The notes: generated by a model from the letters alone, not told the origin. A stretch of DNA of 6,724 nucleotides from an uncultured Blautia sp. (GCA_934408705.1 CAKRVL010000117.1:1-6724); one strand, 5' to 3'. Counted from the stretch's first letter, positions 1 through 5,619 are shown. A program made the numbers and translations.

Positions 1-3
1 GGC

Positions 4-1023
4 ATGAAAAAGAAAAAAATAAACAGCAATAACCTGTTGCTGCTGATCACCATTGTATTATTCTTTGTAATGTATGCGGCAGGATGTATTGTATATGCGG
101 ACAAGGGTTTTACCCGTTTTCAGACATTCCTGAATATCCTGATCAATAATGCCGGACTTATCTGTGTCACAGCTGGTATGACATGCGTAATGCTTACCGG
201 TGGAATCGATATTTCTGTAGGTTCCATAGTTGCTATGGATTGTATGATTCTGGCAGTGGGAATCGAGCAGTGGGGCTGGTCCAGTCCGATGCTCATGCTT
301 CTGATTCTTGTGATTGGTATTGTATTTGGTATTGTTCAGGGCTTCTGTATTTCCTATCTGGAGATTCAGCCGTTTATCGTAACTATGGCGGGAATGTTCT
401 TTGCCAGAGGTATGACAGCGGTTATTTGTAAAGAGCAGGTAAGTATTGTGTCTGACAAAATTTTCACAACTCTTTCCAGCTTTAAGATTTCTCTTCCTTT
501 CGGAGGATACCTGAATAAAAAGGGTGTTATGCAGTATCCCTATCTTCGTGTTACAGTAGTGGTAGCGCTGATCGTAGTTCTTGCTATTTATCTGATGCTG
601 AAATATACACGCTTTGGACGCAGTATTTACGCAGTAGGCGGCAACCAGCAGTCTGCAACCTTAATGGGACTTGATGTTAAGAAAACCCAGATGAAAGCAT
701 ATGTTCTTTCCAGTTTCCTTACCTCTATCGGCGGAATCTGCTATTGCTTGAACACTATGGCAGGTACCACCACCCAGGCAACAGGTCTTGAAATGGATGC
801 TATTTCATCTGCTGTCATCGGTGGTACACTTCTTACAGGTGGTGTGGGAAATGTGCTGGGTTCCTTGTTTGGCGTACTGATCAATGGTACTATTTCCACT
901 TTGGTAAAAACCAATGGAAAGCTGATCAGTTCCTGGTCAAATATTGTGACAGCCATTCTGTTGTGCTTCTTTATCGTACTTCAGAGCGTGTTTGCACTGG
1001 TGAAGGAGAGAAAGAGTAAATAA
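4..1023 (+). CDS. yjfF: Sugar ABC transporter permease, YjfF type (galactofuranose/galactose family)
   Basis: Membrane permease of a ribose/galactofuranose-type (CUT2, BPD_transp_2) ABC importer; it forms the translocation channel with a second permease and a twin ATPase, fed by a periplasmic-type binding protein. The 339 residues are very hydrophobic, with about eight membrane segments beginning at residues 11-31. Family signatures are clear: GGIDISVGS at 66-74, the cytoplasmic coupling loop with AVGGNQQSATLMGLD at 210-224, and IGGTLLTGGVGNVLG at 272-286. From memory, the stretches around MAGMFFARG (128-136) and the C-terminal SSW...LQ region match E. coli YjfF (331 aa) better than RbsC or YtfT, hence the symbol. 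The ATG has only three bases before it, so its ribosome binding site and the expected ATPase and sister permease lie upstream, outside the window. It is the last gene of its operon, since a terminator follows 22 bases after the stop. The sugar transported cannot be read from the sequence. Confidence 0.9.
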   Translation: MKKKKINSNNLLLLITIVLFFVMYAAGCIVYADKGFTRFQTFLNILINNAGLICVTAGMTCVMLTGGIDISVGSIVAMDCMILAVGIEQWGWSSPMLMLLILVIGIVFGIVQGFCISYLEIQPFIVTMAGMFFARGMTAVICKEQVSIVSDKIFTTLSSFKISLPFGGYLNKKGVMQYPYLRVTVVVALIVVLAIYLMLKYTRFGRSIYAVGGNQQSATLMGLDVKKTQMKAYVLSSFLTSIGGICYCLNTMAGTTTQATGLEMDAISSAVIGGTLLTGGVGNVLGSLFGVLINGTISTLVKTNGKLISSWSNIVTAILLCFFIVLQSVFALVKERKSK

Positions 1024-1045
1024 TTGAAAAAAGAATAAAATGAAG

Positions 1046-1088
1046 CAGGCGGGTACATGATTGAGATGTGTATCTGCCTGTTTTGTTT
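1046..1088 (+). terminator. Rho-independent terminator of the sugar transporter operon
   Basis: CAGGCGGGTACA (1046-1057) pairs with TGTATCTGCCTG (1069-1080) through 12 base pairs, two of them G-U in RNA, around an 11-base loop. The stem is followed directly by TTTTGTTTT. It sits just after the permease stop codon and separates the transporter operon from the regulator gene. Confidence 0.85.
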
Positions 1089-1120
1089 TGGGAATAATGG
1101 AATAGTGAGGAATATACAAA

Positions 1121-1172
1121 TTAGTTGGCTGTAATTTACTGCATTACGATTTAGTAAATTGTAATTGACTAA
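1121..1172. promoter_or_regulatory. Interrupted dyad, candidate operator of the TetR regulator
   Basis: AATTTACT (1133-1140) is the exact inverse of AGTAAATT (1153-1160), and on the same symmetry axis TTAGT (1121-1125) mirrors ACTAA (1168-1172). The two 20-base arms thus match at 13 positions around a 12-base centre. The right arm overlaps the -35 box of the promoter at 1165-1192, where a bound repressor would block RNA polymerase. A further GTAAT/ATTAC pair (1131-1135 and 1143-1147) lies inside. The symmetry is seen directly; the operator role and autoregulation are inference, and the region is AT-rich, so part of the match may be chance. Confidence 0.5.
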
Positions 1173-1192
1173 AATTTAAGAACTGATAAAAT
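1165..1192 (+). promoter_or_regulatory. Sigma-A-like promoter of the TetR regulator gene
   Basis: A -35 box TTGACT (1165-1170, five of six) and a -10 box TAAAAT (1187-1192, five of six) are separated by 16 bases. Predicted transcription start is near 1199, leaving a leader of about 100 bases before the ATG at 1300. The -35 box lies inside the dyad at 1121-1172. Confidence 0.65.
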
Positions 1193-1299
1193 ATCTTTAC
1201 AAGAAAGGGCACATATATGTTTATAGAAAGAATAGCTTAGAAAAGAATCATAAAAAGAACAAGCGAGTACATTACAAAAAACAGGAGGAATACATCGGA

Positions 1300-1860
1300 A
1301 TGAATAATATCACAAAGAATGCACTGGAAGAATCTCTGAAGAAATTTCTCCTTCAGAAGCCTTTGGACAAGATCACTATCAGCGATCTGACCACAGACTG
1401 CGGAATCAGCCGAATGGCCTTTTACTATCATTTCAAAGATATTTATGATCTGGTTGAATGGGCGTGCATCGAGGATGCTTCCAGAGCCCTGCAGGGGAAA
1501 AAGACTTACGATACCTGGCAGGAAGGAATTGAACAGATATTTGAAGCTGTTTTGGAAAATAAACCGTTCATCTTGAATGTATATCATTCTGTGGGCAGAG
1601 AACAGGTGGAAAATTATCTGTACAGCCTGACGTACCAATTGATTGAGGGCGTTGTGGAAGAGCAGAGCGAGAATCTGATGGTCACAGAAGAGCAGAAGAA
1701 ATTTATCGCGGATTTTTACAAATACAGCTTCGTTGGGGTGATGCTGGATTGGCTCAAGCGTGGAATGAAGGAATCACCGAAGGAAATCGCAGATCTTATA
1801 TGCATAACTATGCATGGAAATGTTGGAAATTCACTGCGGAATATGGAGAAAAATAAATAA
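1300..1860 (+). CDS. TetR/AcrR family transcriptional regulator, DhaS-like
   Basis: DNA-binding one-component regulator of 186 residues, a normal length for the family. The N-terminal helix-turn-helix covers about residues 5-50: KITISDLTTDCGISRMAFYYHF (24-45) holds the recognition helix and the YYHF signature typical of TetR proteins. The C-terminal half is the ligand-binding domain; YSFVGVMLDWLKRGMKESP (142-160) resembles the TetR_C_8 type found in DhaS-like regulators. The ATG is preceded by AGGAGG (1283-1288) with 11 bases of spacing. It has its own promoter overlapped by an inverted repeat, suggesting autorepression, and an intrinsic terminator. The next gene is an oleate hydratase, so by position the likely job is lipid-responsive control of that gene; the ligand (perhaps a free fatty acid or acyl-CoA) is inference. 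The family assignment is firm, the target is not proven. Confidence 0.88.
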   Translation: MNNITKNALEESLKKFLLQKPLDKITISDLTTDCGISRMAFYYHFKDIYDLVEWACIEDASRALQGKKTYDTWQEGIEQIFEAVLENKPFILNVYHSVGREQVENYLYSLTYQLIEGVVEEQSENLMVTEEQKKFIADFYKYSFVGVMLDWLKRGMKESPKEIADLICITMHGNVGNSLRNMEKNK

Positions 1861-1878
1861 TAAACTTTACAAAGTGAG

Positions 1879-1914
1879 GCGGATGATAAGTTTTTTGTCA
1901 TCCGCTTTATTTTG
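1879..1914 (+). terminator. Rho-independent terminator between regulator and oleate hydratase
   Basis: GCGGATGA (1879-1886) and TCATCCGC (1898-1905) form a perfect 8-base-pair stem with an 11-base loop, followed by TTTATTTTG. An outer pair, TTTACAAA (1866-1873) and TTTGTAAA (1911-1918), could extend the structure. It lies 18 bases after the regulator stop and implies that most regulator transcripts do not run into the hydratase gene. Confidence 0.75.
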
Positions 1915-1918
1915 TAAA

Positions 1919-1947
1919 TTGAGGAAAATGCTTTTTCGACGTAGAAT
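1919..1947 (+). promoter_or_regulatory. Sigma-A-like promoter of the oleate hydratase gene
   Basis: TTGAGG (1919-1924, four of six) and TAGAAT (1942-1947, five of six) are separated by exactly 17 bases. The predicted start near 1954 gives a leader of about 110 bases. Overlapping the -35 box is TTTTGTAAATTG (1910-1921), which matches TTTAGTAAATTG in the regulator promoter (1150-1161) at 11 of 12 positions, a candidate shared half-site for the TetR protein. Confidence 0.55.
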
Positions 1948-2062
1948 ACACTCAGAAACAGGAAATACTAAATAAAAGGCAGCAGAATTTCGAATCATAC
2001 AAATATAAACACAAATAGCCGGAAATAATGTAACGGTAAATTTCAGAAAGGTGGTAATTTTT

Positions 2063-4030
2063 ATGTCAAAGAAAAAACATTCCGTATTAGGTATGGCAGC
2101 ACTTGCCGCAGCAGGTGCAGGAGCAGCAGTTCTGGCAAATAAAAGCCGTGAGGAGAAACAGATCACAGAAGCACATGTAGACCCGAATTACCGCAACACA
2201 GAACGTGGTAAAAATGAGAAAAACAGCAAAGGTATTTATTATACAAACGGTAACTACGAAGCATTTGCCCGCCCGGAGAAACCGGAAGGCGTAGATGATA
2301 AGCATGCATATCTGGTAGGAAGCGGACTTGCTTCCCTGGCAGCAGCTTGTTTCCTGGTAAGAGACGCACAGATGCCTGGCGACCACATTCATGTTCTGGA
2401 AGCAATGGACATTGCAGGCGGCGCATGTGACGGTATCTTTGATCCGATGAGAGGATATGTAATGCGAGGCGGTCGTGAGATGGAGAACCATTTCGAGTGT
2501 CTCTGGGATCTTTTCCACAGCATTCCATCTCTGGAAAAACCGGGAGCATCCGTATTGGATGAGTATTACTGGCTGAACAAACACGATCCAAACTATTCTC
2601 TTTGCCGTGCTACTGTAAAGCAGGGAAAAGACGCCCACACAGATGGCAAATTTAACTTGAGCCAGAAGGGCTGCATGGAGATCATGAAGCTGTTTTTCAC
2701 AAAGGATGAGGATCTTTATGATAAGACCATCGAAGATGTGTTTGATGATGAGGTTCTGAACTCCACATTCTGGTTATACTGGAGAACCATGTTTGCATTC
2801 GAAAACTGGCACAGCGCACTGGAGATGAAGCTTTACATCCAGCGTTTCATCCACCATATTGGCGGACTTCCGGATTTCAGTGCCCTGAAATTTACCAAAT
2901 ACAACCAGTATGAGTCCCTGATCCTTCCGATGCAGAAATATCTGGAGGCAGCAGGCGTTGACTTCCAGTTTAACACAGAGGTTACCAATGTACTTTTCGA
3001 TATCCATGATGGCAAAAAAGTGGCAACAGCCATTGAGTGCAAGGTAAAAGGTGTTGAGAAGGGAATTCTTCTTACTGAGAATGACTATGTATTTGTTACC
3101 AACGGAAGCTGTACAGAGGGAACCATCTACGGTGACCAGAACCATGCTCCAAACGGAGATGCTGAGGTTCGTACAAGCGGCTGCTGGAGCCTTTGGAAAA
3201 ATATTGCAAAACAGGATCCGTCCTTCGGACATCCGGAGAAATTCTGCTCTGATATTGCAAAGACCAACTGGGAGTCTGCAACAGTCACCACACTGGATGA
3301 CAAGATCATTCCTTATATCACAAATATCTGCAAGCGAGATCCAAAGAGCGGCAAGGTTGTTACCGGTGGTATTGTAAGCTGTCAGGATTCCAGCTGGCTG
3401 TTAAGCTGGACCATCAACCGTCAGGGACAGTTCAAGGATCAGGATAAAGATAAAGTCTGCGTTTGGGTATATGGCCTGTTCACAGATGTACCTGGCGATT
3501 ATGTAAAGAAACCGATGAAAGAATGTACCGGTAAGGAAATTACAGAAGAGTGGCTGTACCATATGGGCGTACCGACTGATCAGATCGAGGATCTGGCTGA
3601 AAACAGTGCAGTCTGCGTACCGACTATGATGCCTTATATCACTGCATTCTTCATGCCAAGAGCAAAAGGCGACAGACCGGACGTAATCCCGGATGGCTGC
3701 GTGAACTTCGCATTCCTTGGACAGTTTGCAGAAACTCCAAGAGACACTATATTCACCACAGAATATTCTGTTCGTACCGCAATGGAAGCTGTATATGGAC
3801 TTATGGGCGTAGACCGTGGTGTTCCGGAAGTATGGGGCAGTGTTTACGATGTACGAGAGCTTCTGGATGCCAGCGTAAAGCTTATGGACGGCAGATCCCC
3901 GCTTGAGATTGAACTGCCTGGACCGCTGAACCTGGTGAAAAAGCCTCTGCTGAAAGCAATCAAGGGAACCTTAGTGGAGAAGGTACTGAGAGATCATGAT
4001 GTGATTAAGGATTATATGCTGGAGAAATAA
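2063..4030 (+). CDS. ohyA: Oleate hydratase (fatty acid hydratase, MCRA family) with N-terminal hydrophobic extension
   Basis: FAD-dependent enzyme that adds water to the cis-9 double bond of oleate or related unsaturated fatty acids to give 10-hydroxy acids; formerly myosin-cross-reactive antigen. Start at ATG 2063, behind AAAGGTGG (2048-2054), because the in-frame GTG at 2051 lies inside that ribosome binding site. This gives 655 residues. Residues 59-655 align along the whole family: dinucleotide-binding VGSGLASL (85-92), the FAD/active-site loop RGGREMENHFECLWDL (135-150), and a conserved C-terminal FAD segment at FTTEYSVRTAMEAVYG. E139 and Y258 keep the 119-residue spacing of the catalytic pair E82/Y201 in S. 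aureus OhyA and E122/Y241 in the Elizabethkingia enzyme, so it should be active. Residues 1-57 are extra relative to the 591-aa S. aureus form: SKKKH, then a small-residue hydrophobic stretch (8-26), then a charged linker, perhaps a membrane anchor. The cationic C-terminal tail fits the known peripheral membrane binding of the family. Confidence 0.95.
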   Translation: MSKKKHSVLGMAALAAAGAGAAVLANKSREEKQITEAHVDPNYRNTERGKNEKNSKGIYYTNGNYEAFARPEKPEGVDDKHAYLVGSGLASLAAACFLVRDAQMPGDHIHVLEAMDIAGGACDGIFDPMRGYVMRGGREMENHFECLWDLFHSIPSLEKPGASVLDEYYWLNKHDPNYSLCRATVKQGKDAHTDGKFNLSQKGCMEIMKLFFTKDEDLYDKTIEDVFDDEVLNSTFWLYWRTMFAFENWHSALEMKLYIQRFIHHIGGLPDFSALKFTKYNQYESLILPMQKYLEAAGVDFQFNTEVTNVLFDIHDGKKVATAIECKVKGVEKGILLTENDYVFVTNGSCTEGTIYGDQNHAPNGDAEVRTSGCWSLWKNIAKQDPSFGHPEKFCSDIAKTNWESATVTTLDDKIIPYITNICKRDPKSGKVVTGGIVSCQDSSWLLSWTINRQGQFKDQDKDKVCVWVYGLFTDVPGDYVKKPMKECTGKEITEEWLYHMGVPTDQIEDLAENSAVCVPTMMPYITAFFMPRAKGDRPDVIPDGCVNFAFLGQFAETPRDTIFTTEYSVRTAMEAVYGLMGVDRGVPEVWGSVYDVRELLDASVKLMDGRSPLEIELPGPLNLVKKPLLKAIKGTLVEKVLRDHDVIKDYMLEK

Positions 4031-4061
4031 GCGGCGGTAAAATTTTATATGTTGAACGCAG

Positions 4062-4121
4062 ATAAGCATTCCCCGCTTCAAGTGCGCGGAGCACTAAGCG
4101 GTGGGTGAGGGGGATGCTTAT
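4062..4121 (+). repeat. Composite long hairpin in the structured element
   Basis: Outer stem: ATAAGCATTCCCC (4062-4074) pairs with GGGGGATGCTTAT (4109-4121), 13 pairs with one G-U. Inside, AGTGC (4081-4085) pairs with GCACT (4091-4095) around the loop GCGGA, and CGCTT (4074-4078) can pair with AAGCG (4096-4100). The inner and outer stems compete only for one C, so a long branched hairpin is expected in RNA or single-stranded DNA. Confidence 0.7.
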
Positions 4122-4150
4122 GTCAGTGGGAGCTTTAAGCTCTCACTGAC
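4122..4150. repeat. Near-perfect 29-base palindromic hairpin
   Basis: GTCAGTGGGAGCTT (4122-4135) and AAGCTCTCACTGAC (4137-4150) are complementary at every position except one, which is a G-U pair in + strand RNA. It directly abuts the preceding hairpin with no spacer. There is no T-run after it, so it does not look like a terminator. Confidence 0.7.
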
Positions 4151-4183
4151 AGATCGCGAAGCGACTGCGTTCATGAGCAAGTA

Positions 4184-4214
4184 GCGAAGCGGACCTGGAA
4201 TGTCCGCTTTACGC
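4184..4214. repeat. Hairpin AAGCGGAC/GTCCGCTT with extended stem
   Basis: AAGCGGAC (4187-4194) and GTCCGCTT (4202-4209) are exact inverse complements around a 7-base loop; GCG (4184-4186) and CGC (4212-4214) can extend the stem across a two-base bulge. Its AAGCGG/CCGCTT core is the same as the inner stem of the hairpin at 4062-4121, so alternative pairings between the two are possible. Confidence 0.65.
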
Positions 4215-4221
4215 GAGCGAA

Positions 4222-4249
4222 GAGTCGGAGTAATCCGGCTCTTTGTTTT
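4222..4249 (+). terminator. Rho-independent terminator downstream of oleate hydratase
   Basis: GAGTCGGA (4222-4229) pairs with TCCGGCTC (4234-4241) through eight pairs, one G-U, closing a GTAA tetraloop of the GNRA class, followed by TTTGTTTT. It ends the structured element and is the likely 3' end of the oleate hydratase transcript, about 210 bases after the stop codon. Confidence 0.8.
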
Positions 4250-4347
4250 GTACAGCAACAAATGAAATTGAAAAATTGAAAAACTGTTTAAAGGCGAAAC
4301 AGCGGAATCTTGCAAGGCTATTAACAGTGTGATAAACTAGAGCTTGT

Positions 4348-4375
4348 TTGAAAAAGGCTTTCTGCAAAATAAGAT
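4348..4375 (+). promoter_or_regulatory. Candidate promoter of the aldo/keto reductase gene
   Basis: TTGAAA (4348-4353, five of six) and TAAGAT (4370-4375, four of six) are 16 bases apart. Predicted start near 4382 would give a leader of roughly 48 bases to the ATG at 4430. The remainder of 4251-4429 is AT-rich with no gene visible. Confidence 0.45.
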
Positions 4376-4429
4376 GTAATATTGCGATTTCTGGATAAGA
4401 AGTTGTTTGGCGCAAGAGGAGAAAATTGT

Positions 4430-5362
4430 ATGCAGTATATTGAATTTGGAAAAGATAAGGATAAGGTATCTGAAATTGTTATGGGACTGATGAGAATTTC
4501 AGAGATGCCCACTGGCGAGGTTTCGGGTTTGATTGAGACTGGTCTTGAAGAGGGAATTAACTTTCTGGATCTCGCAGATATTTATGGTGGTGGAAAAGCA
4601 GAAGAAGTGATAGGAAAAGTTTTTACAGAGAATCCTTCTTTACGCACTGAATTTTTCATTCAGTCAAAATGCGGAATCCGTTGTGATCCAGATTTTACCT
4701 ATTTTGATTTTTCCAGAGATTATATTCTTGAGTCTGTAGATGGAATTCTGTCCAGACTTCACACAGATCATCTGGATAGTCTGCTTCTTCACAGACCAGA
4801 TGCGCTTATGGAAACAGATGAGATTGCAGAGGCTTTTGACCGTCTTTATAAAGCTGGAAAAGTACGGAACTTTGGGGTTAGCAACATGACGCCTATGATG
4901 ATGGAAATGCTGAGCAGAGAAATACAGTTCCCAATTTGTGCAAACCAGATTCAGCTTAGTTGCGCCGTTACTCAGGTTTTGGACGCTGGTTTTCACATGG
5001 ATATGCAGTGCGATAAGGGAATCATGCGGGATGGGGGTGGAGTACTGGAATACTGCCGTATGAAAAAGATTCCGGTTCAGGCGTGGTCTTCCCTTCAGTA
5101 TGGATATTTTCAGGGGACTTTTCTTGGATCTGATAATTATCGGGAATTGAACACTGTGCTCAACAGAATTGCTTCTGAAAGGGAGGTCACTCCTATGGCT
5201 GTCGCTCTTGCCTGGATTCTCCGCTACTCCGGAACGACTCAGGCTGTAATCGGCACTACGAAATCGACTCGTGTTCGTGAAGCAGCAAAAGCAACAGAAT
5301 TTAGGTTGAGCAAAAAAGAGTGGTACGAGATATATCTGGCAGCAGGAAATGATCTGCCATGA
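4430..5362 (+). CDS. Aldo/keto reductase, YdhF-like
   Basis: Cytosolic NAD(P)H-dependent oxidoreductase of the AKR superfamily, a single (alpha/beta)8 barrel of 310 residues, the usual length. The catalytic tetrad is present: D47 and Y52 in FLDLADIYG (45-53), K80 in QSKCG (78-82) and H121 in LLLHRPD (118-124). GKVRNFGVSN (143-152) and VQAWSSL (216-222) are further family signatures, and IGTTKSTRVREA (274-285) lies where the cofactor phosphate is bound. Overall order and the LLLHRPD and VQAWS segments resemble E. coli YdhF; the substrate cannot be predicted. Leu48 stands where most AKRs have Ser or Thr after the catalytic Asp. The ATG at 4430 has AAGAGGAG (4414-4421) upstream with 8 bases of spacing; the in-frame TTG at 4382 has no ribosome binding site and lies at the predicted transcription start. 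It has its own promoter and terminator, so a link to the hydratase is not implied. Confidence 0.9.
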   Translation: MQYIEFGKDKDKVSEIVMGLMRISEMPTGEVSGLIETGLEEGINFLDLADIYGGGKAEEVIGKVFTENPSLRTEFFIQSKCGIRCDPDFTYFDFSRDYILESVDGILSRLHTDHLDSLLLHRPDALMETDEIAEAFDRLYKAGKVRNFGVSNMTPMMMEMLSREIQFPICANQIQLSCAVTQVLDAGFHMDMQCDKGIMRDGGGVLEYCRMKKIPVQAWSSLQYGYFQGTFLGSDNYRELNTVLNRIASEREVTPMAVALAWILRYSGTTQAVIGTTKSTRVREAAKATEFRLSKKEWYEIYLAAGNDLP

Positions 5363-5404
5363 TGAAATAATTAAAAAAGGATCAGGGAGCACGAATACTT
5401 ATAG

Positions 5405-5439
5405 ATACAGCTGAAGTAATATCTTTCAGCTGTATTTTT
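5405..5439 (+). terminator. Rho-independent terminator of the aldo/keto reductase gene
   Basis: ATACAGCTGAA (5405-5415) and TTCAGCTGTAT (5425-5435) form a perfect 11-base-pair stem with a 9-base loop, continuing into TTTTTG. It starts about 42 bases after the reductase stop codon. Confidence 0.85.
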
Positions 5440-5467
5440 GTGCATAATTATTGTGGACAAATAATAA

Positions 5468-5496
5468 TTGAAATCAATCAAAAAAACAATTATAAA
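5468..5496 (+). promoter_or_regulatory. Upstream promoter (P1) of the acetyltransferase gene
   Basis: TTGAAA (5468-5473, five of six) and TATAAA (5491-5496, five of six) are separated by exactly 17 bases rich in A, which also favours promoter bending. The -10 box falls in the loop of the inverted repeat at 5480-5515. Confidence 0.5.
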
Positions 5497-5515
5497 AAAA
5501 TACGATTGTTTTTTT
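5480..5515. repeat. Perfect 11-base inverted repeat between the two promoters
   Basis: AAAAAAACAAT (5480-5490) and ATTGTTTTTTT (5505-5515) are exact inverse complements around a 14-base centre. The right arm contains the -35 box of P2 and the centre contains the -10 box of P1, so a protein binding here, or a hairpin in the P1 transcript, could affect both promoters. Because seven of the eleven pairs are A-T runs, chance formation is possible. Confidence 0.45.
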
Positions 5516-5534
5516 GCGTGCTTTTGCATATAAT
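5506..5534 (+). promoter_or_regulatory. Downstream promoter (P2) of the acetyltransferase gene
   Basis: TTGTTT (5506-5511) and a perfect TATAAT (5529-5534) are 17 bases apart. Predicted start near 5541 gives a leader of about 80 bases to the ATG at 5620. Confidence 0.6.
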
Positions 5535-5544
5535 TTTTGCAAAA
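5522..5544. promoter_or_regulatory. Dyad centred on the P2 -10 box, candidate operator
   Basis: TTTTGCA (5522-5528) and TGCAAAA (5538-5544) form a perfect 7-base inverted repeat whose 9-base centre contains the TATAAT box. TTTTGC also occurs at 5512-5517, one helical turn before the left arm. Just downstream, GTGC (5550-5553) and GCAC (5567-5570) flank an AT-rich centre in the leader. The position suggests a repressor site, but no regulator for it is present in the window. Confidence 0.4.
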
Positions 5545-5619
5545 TGATAGTGCCTTTTTAATTAAAGCACCCTCAGTAACAACAAATGAAACGATAAAGT
5601 GAAATTGAGGAGAGCCATT

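Larger units (their letters stand above)
4062..4249. repeat. GC-rich multi-hairpin intergenic element, REP-like or structured RNA
   Basis: Between the oleate hydratase stop and the reductase promoter, about 190 bases are clearly richer in G+C than the flanking spacers and are almost entirely built of inverted repeats: a long composite hairpin (4062-4121), a near-perfect hairpin (4122-4150), a mini-stem TCGC-GAA-GCGA (4154-4164), a hairpin with extended stem (4184-4214) and a terminator (4222-4249). GCGAAGCG occurs twice (4156-4163 and 4184-4191) and a variant GCGAGCGAAG follows at 4213-4222. No convincing coding frame is present. I recall similar GCGAAGCG-rich intergenic segments in Lachnospiraceae genomes but cannot verify copy number here, so REP-like is inference. 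Alternatives are the 3' untranslated region of the hydratase mRNA acting as a stabiliser, or a small RNA. Confidence 0.6.

Noticed and set aside
1217..1240. Seven-codon frame in the regulator leader preceded by AAAGGG
   Set aside because: It could be a leader peptide, but a frame this short arises easily by chance in AT-rich DNA and no attenuator-like structure follows it.
2051..2062. Upstream GTG start for the oleate hydratase
   Set aside because: The GTG is part of the Shine-Dalgarno sequence AAAGGTGG, which is correctly placed for the ATG at 2063.
2087..2638. Minus-strand frames opposite the oleate hydratase
   Set aside because: Cysteine- and histidine-rich, low-complexity translations are typical shadows of a codon-biased gene on the other strand; the + frame is a full-length conserved enzyme.
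4062..4249. CRISPR array
   Set aside because: The repeats are short inverted repeats of different sequence, not identical direct repeats with uniform unique spacers.
4118..4315. 65-codon minus-strand frame across the structured element
   Set aside because: It runs through hairpin arms and a terminator, has no ribosome binding site or domain, and its translation only reflects the inverted repeats.
4664..5392. Long open frame on the minus strand, 242 codons
   Set aside because: It lies wholly opposite the aldo/keto reductase, whose catalytic tetrad and family motifs are clear. The minus-strand translation has no recognisable domain and no ribosome binding site that I can see.
5480..5520. Inverted repeat ending in a T-run as a second terminator for the reductase gene
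   Set aside because: The stem is almost entirely A-T pairs and has no GC core, and a strong terminator already lies at 5405-5439; the promoter boxes inside it make a regulatory reading more likely.
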